Of a stretch of DNA of 64,000 nt, positions 9,352 through 18,351 are shown piece by piece. The first letter of the stretch is position 1; each line of letters begins with the position of its first letter. The stretch spans positions 99,432-163,431 of the forward strand of contig JBMYWH010000002.1 in assembly GCA_049607205.1 (NCBI GenBank), in the 5' to 3' direction. Source of the DNA: JBELHR01 sp049607205. GTDB taxonomy: Bacteria; Bacteroidota; Bacteroidia; Flavobacteriales; Flavobacteriaceae. A program made the position numbers and the translations under genes. Below the pieces are notes generated by a model. That model saw only the letters and a list, made by a program, of their open reading frames with translations, was not told the origin of the DNA and did not search any database.

Positions 9352-9402
9352 GTCTTGGTTTGATGGGAAACTTATATTTTCGTCTAATAATTTTACAATA
9401 TT

Positions 9403-9858
9403 ATGGATAAAGAATTTGATATCTTCTTAAAAAATAGAAAATTGATTTTGAAGATTGTGTCTGAGATTTCTTTGGATAGATTGAATCAGATCCCTCAAGG
9501 GCATCGCAATACAATTGCATGGAATGTCACCCACCTTTTAGTTACCCAACAATTACTTTGTTATGTAATGTCAGGTCTAGACTCTAAGTTACCCAAGTCA
9601 TTGATTGAAGATTTCAGAAAAGGTACCCAATCGGAATTTGCACTGACCAAGGTCCAGTGGGATGAGATTAAATCTTGGTTTATCACTTACGCAGAGCAAA
9701 CAGTAAAAGATTATCAAGCTAAGGTTTTTCAAAGCTATAATTCCTATACCACAAGTTTAGACGTGTCCTTAAACTCCGTTGAAGATGCTATAAAATTCAA
9801 CAATTTACACGAAGGTATTCATTTAGGAACTATTCTTTCTCAAAGAAAATTGGTCTAG
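9403..9858 (+). CDS. DinB family protein
   Basis: 151-residue four-helix-bundle protein. The metal-binding histidines expected for DinB/DUF664 proteins are seen in WNVTHLLVTQQ near residue 45 and in HEGIHLGTI near residue 140. Members are often thiol-dependent metalloenzymes, but the substrate here is unknown. It ends one base before the stop of the convergent outer-membrane protein gene. Confidence 0.8.
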   Translation: MDKEFDIFLKNRKLILKIVSEISLDRLNQIPQGHRNTIAWNVTHLLVTQQLLCYVMSGLDSKLPKSLIEDFRKGTQSEFALTKVQWDEIKSWFITYAEQTVKDYQAKVFQSYNSYTTSLDVSLNSVEDAIKFNNLHEGIHLGTILSQRKLV

Positions 9859-10782
9859 CTATCGAATGTGATAAACGAGCCCAGCAGAAAGATTTACGAT
9901 ACTCTCCATGGATTGGTTTTGACTCCAAGGCATATTAAGACCATCTAAGTCATCCGAAAGAAACATTTGAAAATAGGCCTGAGCAACCATTTCTAGATTA
10001 TTTGTAATATGTATTCTAGTACCACCTTTTACAGTGAAAGAAACGGTGTTAACCCATTCAGGTCTGTTCATTCCTGCATATCTCAATAATTGTGCTTGTC
10101 TGCTACTACCGGACTCAGTACTCTTATTGATATAGTTGGAAAAGTTACTTAGATTACTTTCAGCAATAGGATTTAAATTATAGTTAAGCCCATAGTCATT
10201 TATGTCTGAATCCGGTACAGGTATTTCATCAGGAGTAATGATGCCGTTTCCATCTCCATAGACTATGTCATAGTTTATGCGAGAATTTGTTTGGACATTA
10301 GCTCCATTATATTGCATTCCAAAGCCTATAAATGGTGAGATTTTGAATCGCAATCTTCCTCCATAATACTGCTGAAGGTTAAACAAATGATATTCAATAG
10401 CGGCACCTGCAGTCAGGAGGTTTGTGTATCCAGTTAAGGCTTCCGTTCCTGGGAGCTCACCTGTAAATATAGGGTCTCCATCTTTTTCGTGATAATAATC
10501 TAGACCAATATAAGTGTAAGAAATGCTTGCGTTTAAGAGCAAGTGGCTATAAAGTCCTTTGAACATCGGAGACCTAATATCTCTAAAAGCATTATAAAGG
10601 TGATAATAATAATCTAGTTCAACATAGCTCCCAAAATTCGCAAAACTACTTTGACTCACTTCAGAGGTTCCAAAGTCTGTTTGCATGGTTGAGGCACCTA
10701 TAAAGGCTCCAAAATCATGTTTTACTTGGGAATACGTAGTGATGCAAAAGAGCAATGCGGCGGCAGTGATAAGTGTTTTCAA
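9859..10782 (-). CDS. Secreted outer-membrane beta-barrel-like protein
   Basis: 307 residues starting with a signal peptide (KTLITAAALLFCITTYSQ) and then alternating aromatic strands typical of an outer-membrane barrel. It resembles the flavobacterial THC0290_0291 family, for example in the start 'FGAFIGASTMQTDFG' and the late 'YFQMFLSDDLDGLN'. The start codon is TTG: no ATG is available before the signal peptide, and a TATATTTG -7 box lies 28-35 bases upstream. Function unknown; family link is moderate. Confidence 0.7.
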   Translation of the reverse strand: MKTLITAAALLFCITTYSQVKHDFGAFIGASTMQTDFGTSEVSQSSFANFGSYVELDYYYHLYNAFRDIRSPMFKGLYSHLLLNASISYTYIGLDYYHEKDGDPIFTGELPGTEALTGYTNLLTAGAAIEYHLFNLQQYYGGRLRFKISPFIGFGMQYNGANVQTNSRINYDIVYGDGNGIITPDEIPVPDSDINDYGLNYNLNPIAESNLSNFSNYINKSTESGSSRQAQLLRYAGMNRPEWVNTVSFTVKGGTRIHITNNLEMVAQAYFQMFLSDDLDGLNMPWSQNQSMESIVNLSAGLVYHIR

Positions 10783-10809
10783 GGTTTACTTAAGGGGCTT
10801 GGTTCTCCA

Positions 10810-10817
10810 CAAATATA
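10810..10817 (-). promoter_or_regulatory. -7 box of the outer-membrane protein gene
   Basis: TATATTTG on the minus strand just upstream of the TTG start at 10782. It sits between this gene and the end of the preceding lipoprotein gene, indicating separate transcription. Confidence 0.5.
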
Positions 10818-10823
10818 ATAAAA

Positions 10824-12428
10824 CTAATCAATTAATTCTAGCACCTCGTTTTCAGACCAATTTGCCCTTACCGTAATGTTGGAAGGAAAGTAATAAACGG
10901 GTTCTGCTTGTTGCCTTTCTAGGAAATTTCCGGTATCCCAAATTCCATTTTTATTCTCATCTACTTTCACTCTCACCATATAATCGCCAGGCTTTATATT
11001 CACCCATTTAACCTTTTGATCCGATGTAGTTTTGCTGACTCTGAGGATTTCTTCCTTAGTAGAAAGTAGCTCAACGATGAGTTGTTCAATCTTGTCAGAA
11101 TCATTTTTGAAGCTCATACTTAACTCTCCATAATCTTCTAAAGAGCGTGTTCGCAATTTGAAGTTAAGTGTATCGAGACTCTCTTGGTATAGGGTTTTTA
11201 TAGCTGATGGAAGAATTTCTATGCGATATTCATTCTTTTCTTGTTTGTCAAATTGAAGTTTTATCCTCCTAGATTCCTTTATATAATCGAGTTTATATGG
11301 GATGTCAATACTATCAATATCTTTAACGCTAAATAAACTACTATCAATACTTGCTAGTGGTTGATTTAGAGCTAGTTGAAAATCATCTTCTAACTCGAGA
11401 ATGTTTCGGTTCAAAGATTTAATTGTTAAGGAGTCAAATTTTTTAGTTCTTAATAAAGTAGTAAAGGTATCTATCTTTTGATTTTGATAGCTAAGTTTAA
11501 ACTGTATAGAGTCTTGGAGTTCTCTGTCGTACCAAAAGTTTAGTGTATCTTTATCAGCTTCCTTGATCATTGAATATCCCTCTAAGGTGTTCGGTTGAAG
11601 AATCTCTAGTTTAAGATCGTTTGGAAGTGGCCCTTCAAAAGGGAAAATAATATGACCTTGAAATAATTCTTTAGGCGCATAAAGTTTAAAGGGAAGAATT
11701 TCTTTAAAGAGAGTTAGTTCTAGAGCAGTTGTGTCTCTAGGAAGTTCAAGAGGTTTCTCTAAAAACCCTATGAGATCCTCTTTAGGGTCATAAATATAAT
11801 TTGAGCTTTTGTCTTGTAAAGCAATGACTTGATAGACTCCGTCTTTAATGTTACTTAGGTTGAATACGGTGGAATCTAAGGTATTTCCTACATAGAGACC
11901 TTTATCTTTATAAACAGTTGAATCTTTGAATGTTGTATCTAAAGGGTAAAGCATTATAGTAGATTCTATTGCGGGTGCTATCCCAATGGCATTATTGACA
12001 CTTCCGTTAATCGAGAGGCTGTCTATATAATCACCCGTAGAAAACACGTATTTAAAGTTTCCATACACATTGTTTTCTGCATTGTCTCTTACGCTGTTTC
12101 CGAAATTGAAACTATAAGTTGTTTCTGGACTTAAGGTGTCCTTAATTTTGATGGTTATCGTCTTACTTGCTGATCCAAGAGGTGTGATCTCAGATGGATA
12201 ATTCAAAGGAGGGGAAACGATAAGTTGTTTGCTTACATCGTCTAATTTGATGTATTCATTGAAAGTTATTTTTATTTTTTTAGCATCGAAATTAGTGGTT
12301 TCATATTCGGGACTAGCCGATACAAAAACCGGAGGGTCTTCATCCTTGGGCCCCCCTGTTAATGTCCCTTTTTTTGCACAGGAAGCCAAAACCAAAACAA
12401 CTACTATTGCGTATACCAAATATTTCAT
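10824..12428 (-). CDS. Lipoprotein with N-terminal SbsA-type Ig-like domain
   Basis: 534 residues. A lipoprotein signal ends in VLASC, followed by the family-typical KGTLTGGPKDEDPPVF stretch. Residues about 30-135 form a Big_5/SbsA-like Ig domain (KIKITFNEYIKLDD, then SPETTYSFNFGNSVRDNAENN), and the rest is beta-rich repeats ending in a carboxypeptidase-regulatory-like segment (VDENKNGIWDTGNF). Such proteins are common surface or periplasmic lipoproteins in Bacteroidota with unknown roles. Confidence 0.82.
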   Translation of the reverse strand: MKYLVYAIVVVLVLASCAKKGTLTGGPKDEDPPVFVSASPEYETTNFDAKKIKITFNEYIKLDDVSKQLIVSPPLNYPSEITPLGSASKTITIKIKDTLSPETTYSFNFGNSVRDNAENNVYGNFKYVFSTGDYIDSLSINGSVNNAIGIAPAIESTIMLYPLDTTFKDSTVYKDKGLYVGNTLDSTVFNLSNIKDGVYQVIALQDKSSNYIYDPKEDLIGFLEKPLELPRDTTALELTLFKEILPFKLYAPKELFQGHIIFPFEGPLPNDLKLEILQPNTLEGYSMIKEADKDTLNFWYDRELQDSIQFKLSYQNQKIDTFTTLLRTKKFDSLTIKSLNRNILELEDDFQLALNQPLASIDSSLFSVKDIDSIDIPYKLDYIKESRRIKLQFDKQEKNEYRIEILPSAIKTLYQESLDTLNFKLRTRSLEDYGELSMSFKNDSDKIEQLIVELLSTKEEILRVSKTTSDQKVKWVNIKPGDYMVRVKVDENKNGIWDTGNFLERQQAEPVYYFPSNITVRANWSENEVLELID

Positions 12429-12451
12429 GCTTCAAAAATAATGTATTTGTT

Positions 12452-13129
12452 TTAATCTACACTAGAAGCCAAGCATAAGATGGAGATCTTAATGGAATTA
12501 TGCTTTGGTACCAGGGCGATCATATTTCGCATAGTTGCTCCTGTGGTAATCAGGTCGTCTACGATAAGTAAGTTTTTGTGATGACCTAGATAATGATTGT
12601 TGATTGAAATTTCGAACTTTTCATTATTTTCTCTTGAGAATCGGTTAAGTTCAGATTGACTTTTTCTTTCTTTGTTTTTGATGAATAAATCTTCCACAAA
12701 GGGTGTTTTCAATTGCTTAGCTAAAAGTTTACAAAAAAGACTGAGCTGATTATAACCCCGTTTTTTTCGTTTATTTTTATGAATTGGGACGCAGCAAATA
12801 AGGTCTATAGTTTGTGGTAAGGTTAGCCTTCGATTTGCATGAAGAAAGAGATATTTTGCAACTTGTTCTTGTCTTGAATATTTTAAACTTTTGATTAACT
12901 GTTGTATAGGTGAATTTTGTGAGTATCGATAGAGTATGAAAACATCTGAGACTTCTAGATTATAGTAGGACATCCTTTTAACGGACCAAGGAGATTCTTC
13001 ATAGCTTAAAAGTTGATATTGACAACTTAAACACAAATAATGCAATGAAGGTTCGATTATTAATTTACAAGCTAAACAAGTGTTTGGGTTTAAATATTGG
13101 CATAAATTTTGTATTAGTTTTAATAACAT
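12452..13129 (-). CDS. comF: ComF family phosphoribosyltransferase-like protein
   Basis: 225 residues. The N-terminus carries a four-Cys zinc site (CLAC, then CLSC), and the C-terminus the PRTase motif VDDLITTGATM, preceded by PIHKNKRKKRGYNQ. ComF is needed for DNA uptake in competent bacteria, but Bacteroidota members are of unproven function. It lies 23 bases from the lipoprotein gene on the same strand and may be co-transcribed with it. Confidence 0.9.
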   Translation of the reverse strand: MLLKLIQNLCQYLNPNTCLACKLIIEPSLHYLCLSCQYQLLSYEESPWSVKRMSYYNLEVSDVFILYRYSQNSPIQQLIKSLKYSRQEQVAKYLFLHANRRLTLPQTIDLICCVPIHKNKRKKRGYNQLSLFCKLLAKQLKTPFVEDLFIKNKERKSQSELNRFSRENNEKFEISINNHYLGHHKNLLIVDDLITTGATMRNMIALVPKHNSIKISILCLASSVD

Positions 13130-13252
13130 TGTATTTTTTTAACTTAAAACTTCGAATTTCATAATTATATTGTGTGAACTTGAATTTTCACGAAAATTTT
13201 AGTCACTTTGATTATACTTTGTATATTCGCAGGTAGAAAACTATTTAATAAT

Positions 13253-14146
13253 ATGGAAAATAAGAATTCAAAGAATTTAGTTGTTGGATTGGCAGTTGCT
13301 GCGGCAATCTTGTTAGGTCTAGCGATTTATGCTTTTGTAGATGGTAACTCTACTAAAGAAGCATTAACAGCTGAAAAAGTTCAGTTGCAATCTGAGCTTA
13401 AAGGTATGACTGCAAAGTATGATCAGGCCTTAAGTGAAAACACATCTATGACTGCATCTTTAAAAGCGGCTAAGGATGAAGTTACATCTTTATCTGCTGA
13501 GTTGGATAAGTTGAAAGCTGACAACGCCAAGCAAATGAAGTACTATAAAGGTCGTGTTTGGAAGTTAAAGAAAATGAACAAAGAATTGATGGCACAAGTA
13601 GATTCTCTTACTGCGGCTAACGAAGCATTGACTGCTGATTTAGTTGTTGCTGGAGAGGTGATTGCTGTGAAAACTGCTGAAAATGAAGAGTTGACTGTGT
13701 TAGCTGCTGAATTGGCTGAAAAAGTTGCTCTAGGTTCTCTATTAGATGTTACTTCAGTATCTGTTGAAGGAGTGAAGTCTTTATCTTCTGGTGAATTAAA
13801 AGTTACTAACCGTTTCAAGAAAGTTGAAGCGATGAAAGTTTCTTTTCACGTAGCTCAAAACTTAATCGCTAAGCCAGGAGAGCGTGTTGCTTTTGTAGTA
13901 TTGAAAGATGCTGCTGGTAACGTTGTTGCACCTGCAGGTTCAGTTGATGTTGATGGAGAGTCTAAGTCATACACTGATGAGATTGTTGTAGATTATGACA
14001 ATTCTGAATTGGATGTAATTAGCCTAATCAATGTTGATAAAGGAGTGTTGTCTAAAGGAATCTATACTGTTGAGGTATACCTTGAGAATGCGTTTGCTGG
14101 AGCTGGTGAAGTTGAATTAAAATCTGCTGTATTAGGAATTTTCTAA
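13253..14146 (+). CDS. Membrane-anchored coiled-coil protein, conserved Bacteroidota type
   Basis: From ATG 13253 the protein has 297 residues: a short basic N-terminus, one membrane helix (residues about 7-28), a long coiled coil rich in Ala, Glu and Lys (about 35-165), and a beta-rich C-terminal domain with FKKVEAMKVSFHVAQN and a YTVEVYLE strand. A longer TTG-initiated frame from 13208 is rejected because it runs through promoter-like DNA. No enzyme motif. Strong terminator downstream. Function unknown; perhaps an envelope structural protein. Confidence 0.75.
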   Translation: MENKNSKNLVVGLAVAAAILLGLAIYAFVDGNSTKEALTAEKVQLQSELKGMTAKYDQALSENTSMTASLKAAKDEVTSLSAELDKLKADNAKQMKYYKGRVWKLKKMNKELMAQVDSLTAANEALTADLVVAGEVIAVKTAENEELTVLAAELAEKVALGSLLDVTSVSVEGVKSLSSGELKVTNRFKKVEAMKVSFHVAQNLIAKPGERVAFVVLKDAAGNVVAPAGSVDVDGESKSYTDEIVVDYDNSELDVISLINVDKGVLSKGIYTVEVYLENAFAGAGEVELKSAVLGIF

Positions 14147-14173
14147 TCGGAGCTAATTAATTGAAAAAAATAT

Positions 14174-14209
14174 AAGTGGAAACGGCTGTTGCTGTTTCCA
14201 CTTTTTTTA
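14174..14209 (+). terminator. Rho-independent terminator of the coiled-coil gene
   Basis: A stem of AGTGGAAAC with GTTTCCACT closes around a GGCTGTTGCT loop, followed by a run of seven T. It ends right at the glyS promoter. Confidence 0.8.
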
Positions 14210-14215
14210 TTTTTG
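14189..14215 (+). promoter_or_regulatory. glyS promoter, almost leaderless
   Basis: TTG (14189-14191), 16 bases, TATTTTTG (14208-14215). The box is five bases before the ATG at 14221, so the transcript is predicted to begin at or next to the start codon. The -33 element lies in the loop and stem of the upstream terminator. Confidence 0.6.
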
Positions 14216-14220
14216 CACCT

Positions 14221-15765
14221 ATGGCAAAACAAGAAGATCAATTTAAAAAAGTCATATCTCATGCAAAAGAGTATGGATATGTGTTTCAATCCTCAGAGAT
14301 ATATGATGGATTAAGTGCCGTTTATGATTATGCTCAAAACGGAGTTGAATTAAAGAAGAATATTCGTGAGTACTGGTGGAAAGCTATGGTACAAATGAAT
14401 GATAATATTGTGGGTCTGGATGCTTCGATATTGATGCACCCAACGACTTGGAAAGCATCGGGCCATGTTGATGCTTTTAATGATCCTTTGATAGACAATA
14501 AGGATTCTAAAAAGAGATATCGCGCAGACGTACTTATAGAAGACTATGTCGCAAAGATCGAGGCGAAAATTGAGAAGGAAGTAAAAAAGGCTGCAAAGCG
14601 TTTTGGAGAATCTTTTGATCAAGAAACTTTCGTAAATACTAACCCAAGAGTTTTAGGATATCAAGAGAAGGCAGATGCTATCTTAAAGCGTATGGGAGCT
14701 TCTTTAGAAGCTAATGATTTGGAAGATGTACGAAACCTTATCATTGAATTAGAAATTAGTGATCCTATTTCGGGGTCTAAGAATTGGACTGAAGTAAAGC
14801 AGTTTAATTTAATGTTCGGTACCAAACTTGGAGCTTCTGCAGACACGGCAATGGATTTATATTTGCGTCCTGAAACGGCCCAAGGTATTTTTGTAAACTT
14901 TTTGAATGTTCAAAAGTCATCAAGAATGAAAATTCCTTTTGGTATTGCTCAGACAGGTAAGGCGTTTAGGAATGAAATTGTAGCTCGTCAATTCATTTTC
15001 CGTATGCGTGAATTTGAACAAATGGAAATGCAATTTTTTGTTCGACCAGGAGAACAGAAAAAATGGTATGAAAACTGGAAGACTCAACGTATGAAATGGC
15101 ATCAATCCTTAGGTTTTGGAGCTGAGAATTATCGTTTTCATGATCATGAGAAATTAGCACATTATGCTGATGCTGCTGCAGATATTGAATTTCGTTTTCC
15201 TTTCGGATTCAAAGAATTAGAAGGTATTCACTCTCGTACTGACTTCGATTTAAAAGCTCATGAAGAATTTTCTGGAAAGAAATTACAATATTTTGATCAT
15301 GAAATTAATGAGTCTTACACTCCTTTTGTCGTTGAAACTTCAATTGGATTAGATCGTATGTTTTTAGCGGTTTTTTCAAAGTCATTAATGGAAGAAACAT
15401 TAGAAGATGGATCGTCTCGTACAGTTCTTAAATTACCGGCTGTTCTTGCTCCGACCAAAGCAGCGATTCTACCTTTAGTAAAGAAGGATGGTTTACCGGA
15501 AATTGCACATGATATTATGAGTACATTGAAATATGACTTCAACGTAATCTATGATGAAAAGGATGCTATCGGTCGTCGTTATAGACGTCAGGATGCAAAT
15601 GGGACACCACTCTGTATTACTGTGGATCATGACACTAAAGATGATCAATGTGTAACGGTTAGATTCCGTGATACAATGGAGCAGAAACGCGTTCCGATTT
15701 CGGAATTGAGAAACCTGATTTCTGATGAGGTAGCTATGCACAATTGGTTACAAAAACTAGGATAA
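14221..15765 (+). CDS. glyS: Glycyl-tRNA synthetase (single-chain dimer type)
   Basis: 514 residues of the class II, eukaryote-like glycyl-tRNA synthetase rather than the alpha2beta2 form. Visible blocks: HPTTWKASGHVDAFNDPL near residue 75, the PETAQGIFVNF motif near 220, GKAFRNEIVARQ (motif 2), and the C-terminal anticodon domain. A GTG at 14176 in the same frame is not used: it lies within the upstream terminator, and homologues begin near MAKQEDQF. Charges tRNA-Gly with glycine. Convergent with tatD. Confidence 0.95.
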   Translation: MAKQEDQFKKVISHAKEYGYVFQSSEIYDGLSAVYDYAQNGVELKKNIREYWWKAMVQMNDNIVGLDASILMHPTTWKASGHVDAFNDPLIDNKDSKKRYRADVLIEDYVAKIEAKIEKEVKKAAKRFGESFDQETFVNTNPRVLGYQEKADAILKRMGASLEANDLEDVRNLIIELEISDPISGSKNWTEVKQFNLMFGTKLGASADTAMDLYLRPETAQGIFVNFLNVQKSSRMKIPFGIAQTGKAFRNEIVARQFIFRMREFEQMEMQFFVRPGEQKKWYENWKTQRMKWHQSLGFGAENYRFHDHEKLAHYADAAADIEFRFPFGFKELEGIHSRTDFDLKAHEEFSGKKLQYFDHEINESYTPFVVETSIGLDRMFLAVFSKSLMEETLEDGSSRTVLKLPAVLAPTKAAILPLVKKDGLPEIAHDIMSTLKYDFNVIYDEKDAIGRRYRRQDANGTPLCITVDHDTKDDQCVTVRFRDTMEQKRVPISELRNLISDEVAMHNWLQKLG

Positions 15766-15795
15766 AAAAAGCGACTCAATCGAGTCGCTTTTTTT
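15764..15795. terminator. Bidirectional terminator between glyS and tatD
   Basis: Seven-base stem GCGACTC / GAGTCGC (15771-15777 and 15782-15788) with an AATC loop, flanked by A7 on the left and T7 on the right, so it works on both strands. The T run overlaps the tatD stop codon. Confidence 0.88.
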
Positions 15796-16564
15796 ATGAC
15801 TTTTCGAAAAGTGTTAAAGCATTTTGTGTAGTTTGTTCTGCGATTTTTTCTAGTGGTAGATCATAGCATTTCGCTAATTTTTCTGCGACTAATGTCAGAT
15901 AAGAAGATTCATTTCTCTTTCCTCTAAACGGAGTAGGAGCGAGATAAGGAGAATCGGTCTCGAGTAAAATTTTTTCTAAAGGAATCTGATTAATAAATTT
16001 ATCAATTTTCCCATTTTTAAAAGTAACTACTCCTCCAATTCCTAAGTGCAGGTTGTAAGATAGTGCCTTCTGGGCTTGTTCTAAACTGCCAGTAAAGCAA
16101 TGGAAAACTCCTTTTAACTTAGGTCCTTTTTCAAGTTCAAGAATTTCAAATACTTCGTCAAATGCATCTCTGCAGTGGATTGCAATGGGTAGATCATATT
16201 GTTTAGCTAGTTGGATTTGTTCTTGAAAAGCCTTTTTTTGAAGCTCTAGTTTGTCTTGCTCCCAGTAGAGATCAATTCCTATTTCACCTATGGCAATAAA
16301 TGGCCTTTCCTCGAGCCTTTCTTTGATGAAATCTAGTTCCTGTTCGTAGGAATCATTAACATGTGTTGGATGTAGTCCAATCATTAGTTCTATATGTTGG
16401 GGGAAATCTTTTTCAAGCGCTAGCATAGAAGTATAATAATGGCGATCTATAGCCGGCAAATAAAATTTTTCTACGCCAAGGTTTATGGCTTTCTCAACTG
16501 TTTCTTTTCGATCTTCATCGAATTGTTCTACATATAAATGAGTGTGGGTGTCTACAAATTTCAT
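15794..16564 (-). CDS. tatD: TatD family metal-dependent hydrolase (DNase)
   Basis: 256 residues. The metal-binding start DTHTHLY (residues 4-10), the EIGIDLYW block around residue 95, the AIHCRDAFDE block around 130 and the late ETDSPYLAP motif are all present. TatD proteins are TIM-barrel nucleases acting on 3' ends of DNA, with other substrates in some cases. Standalone gene, divergent from the retropepsin-like gene. Confidence 0.93.
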   Translation of the reverse strand: MKFVDTHTHLYVEQFDEDRKETVEKAINLGVEKFYLPAIDRHYYTSMLALEKDFPQHIELMIGLHPTHVNDSYEQELDFIKERLEERPFIAIGEIGIDLYWEQDKLELQKKAFQEQIQLAKQYDLPIAIHCRDAFDEVFEILELEKGPKLKGVFHCFTGSLEQAQKALSYNLHLGIGGVVTFKNGKIDKFINQIPLEKILLETDSPYLAPTPFRGKRNESSYLTLVAEKLAKCYDLPLEKIAEQTTQNALTLFEKS

Positions 16565-16598
16565 AGGTTTGCTTTTGGAAATGTAAAATTACATAATT

Positions 16599-17066
16599 AT
16601 GACTTCATTAAAAGCGTTTCTTAGCGCCAAAGATTATATTAAGATCGATTTAAAAAGCTTAGCAAGTAATCATTTTGCAGTTCAGGCTAAACTCAATGGA
16701 GTAGAGGGAATGTTTATATTAGATACTGGCGCGAGTTCTACCTGTGTGTCTAAAGAGCGTTTAGACTATTTCAATATGGTAGAGTCCGATCGTTCTATTG
16801 CGGCAGCTGGAGCGGGAGATTCCTCCATGACGGGTCTCTTTTCGGATCAGAATAAATTAAAGATAGGAAAATGGAAAGTCAAGGATTTATCTATTGTTAG
16901 TTTTGATCTCTCACATGTTAATGAGGCACTGGAACGTGAGGGAATGGATGCGGTTGATGGGATTATAGGTGCGGATATTCTAATAGAGGCAGAAGGAGTT
17001 ATTGATTACAAGAAGTCCCGATTATTTTTGAAATCAAATATCTATAAAAAGAAAAGGCGTCAATAA
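16599..17066 (+). CDS. Retropepsin-like aspartic protease
   Basis: 155 residues, a single-domain clan AA aspartic protease. The catalytic motif is FILDTGASSTCVS near residue 38-50 and the second conserved loop is GIIGADIL near residue 125. No signal peptide or membrane helix, so it is probably cytoplasmic and acts as a dimer. Target unknown. A 10-bp stem overlaps its stop codon. Confidence 0.82.
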   Translation: MTSLKAFLSAKDYIKIDLKSLASNHFAVQAKLNGVEGMFILDTGASSTCVSKERLDYFNMVESDRSIAAAGAGDSSMTGLFSDQNKLKIGKWKVKDLSIVSFDLSHVNEALEREGMDAVDGIIGADILIEAEGVIDYKKSRLFLKSNIYKKKRRQ

Positions 17067-17077
17067 AATTGACGCCT
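17055..17077 (+). terminator. Hairpin across the retropepsin stop codon
   Basis: AGGCGTCAAT (17055-17064) pairs perfectly with ATTGACGCCT (17068-17077) across an AAA loop. The stop codon TAA is in the loop. No clean T run follows, so it may be a weak terminator or an mRNA-stability element shared with the convergent sucB transcript. Confidence 0.55.
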
Positions 17078-17103
17078 GAGTTTGATTGTGACTCTTGAAG
17101 TGA

Positions 17104-18312
17104 TTATAGTTCAAGTGCTTTTACAGGATTATTATCCATCAATAATTCAATTGGATTTTCTAGAGCTTCTTTTACTGCTACCAAGAAACCAACAGATTCT
17201 TTACCATCAATAATTCTGTGGTCATAAGATAATGCGAGATACATCATTGGTAGAATTACAACTTCTCCATTTACAGCCATTGGACGCTCTACAATATTGT
17301 GCATACCTAGGATACCTGACTGAGGTGGGTTGATAATTGGCGTAGACATCATAGATCCGAATACTCCACCGTTCGTTATTGTGAAAGTACCTCCTGTCAT
17401 TTCATCAACAGTAATTTGACCGTCTCTAGCTCTAATAGCTAGACGTTTTACTTCGCTTTCAACTCCTCTAAAGCTTAAATTTTCAGCATTCCTGATAACG
17501 GGAACCATAAGGCCTTTAGGACCTGATACTGCAATCGAAATATCTTGAAAATCATGAGAAATTTTATAATCTCCATCAATCATAGAATTTACATCAGGAT
17601 ACATTTCTAAGGCTCTAACTACTGCTAGGGTGAAGAAACTCATAAATCCTAATCCAACCCCATGTTTTGATTTGAAATCTTCTTTATATTGTTTTCTTAG
17701 GTCAAAGATAGGCTTCATGTTAACTTCATTAAAAGTCGTTAACATAGCAGTTTCATTTTTTACAGAAACTAATCGCTGTGCTACCTTTCTTCTTAGCATA
17801 GATAGTTTCTTGCGTTCAGACCCACGAGATCCTCCGGCAGGAGTACCCATAGATGGAACTGCCTTAATAGCGTCTTCCTTTGTGATTCGCCCATCTTTTC
17901 CGCTTCCACTAACAGTTGAAGGGTCTATGGATTTCTCATCCAATATCTTTCGAGCTGCTGGTGAGGGAGTACCAGTTGCATAGTTTTTCTTTTCAGCAAC
18001 CGGTGCTGGAGCTTCAGATTTTGAAGCTTGCTCTGTTACTTCTTCTTTAACTACTGACGTGCCTTCAGGTTTTGCTGCGCTCTGGTCGATTAAGCATACA
18101 ACGGCTCCCACAGCAACGGCATCACCTTCTTCTGCTTTAAGTGTAATAACACCACTCACTTCTGCTGGTAATTCTAAAGTAGCTTTGTCTGAGTCTACTT
18201 CTGCTATTGGTTGATCTTTCTCCACATAATCTCCATCTTCTACAAGCCAAGTAGCAATTTCTACTTCTGTGATGGACTCTCCTGGAGATGGGACTTTCAT
18301 TTCTAAAATCAT
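17104..18312 (-). CDS. sucB: 2-oxoglutarate dehydrogenase E2, dihydrolipoamide succinyltransferase
   Basis: 402 residues. Domains in order: lipoyl domain with the acceptor lysine in VDSDKATLE (Lys43), a linker rich in Ala/Glu/Pro, the E3-binding domain around residues 110-150 (TPSPAARKILDE), and the catalytic domain ending in SYDHRIIDG with the active-site His. It transfers succinyl groups to CoA in the TCA cycle. It follows sucA after 39 bases, in the same transcript. Confidence 0.95.
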   Translation of the reverse strand: MILEMKVPSPGESITEVEIATWLVEDGDYVEKDQPIAEVDSDKATLELPAEVSGVITLKAEEGDAVAVGAVVCLIDQSAAKPEGTSVVKEEVTEQASKSEAPAPVAEKKNYATGTPSPAARKILDEKSIDPSTVSGSGKDGRITKEDAIKAVPSMGTPAGGSRGSERKKLSMLRRKVAQRLVSVKNETAMLTTFNEVNMKPIFDLRKQYKEDFKSKHGVGLGFMSFFTLAVVRALEMYPDVNSMIDGDYKISHDFQDISIAVSGPKGLMVPVIRNAENLSFRGVESEVKRLAIRARDGQITVDEMTGGTFTITNGGVFGSMMSTPIINPPQSGILGMHNIVERPMAVNGEVVILPMMYLALSYDHRIIDGKESVGFLVAVKEALENPIELLMDNNPVKALEL

Positions 18313-18351
18313 GGTCTTTATTTTTATTTCGTGCCTATTTGGGGCCTAATG

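Noticed and set aside
13208..13252. Longer TTG-started form of the coiled-coil protein
   Set aside because: The extra residues are encoded by promoter-like AT-rich DNA with TTTG boxes and do not resemble a signal or membrane anchor; ATG 13253 places the membrane helix properly.
14176..14220. GTG-started N-terminal extension of glycyl-tRNA synthetase
   Set aside because: It lies inside the upstream hairpin terminator and the glyS promoter; homologues start near MAKQEDQF.
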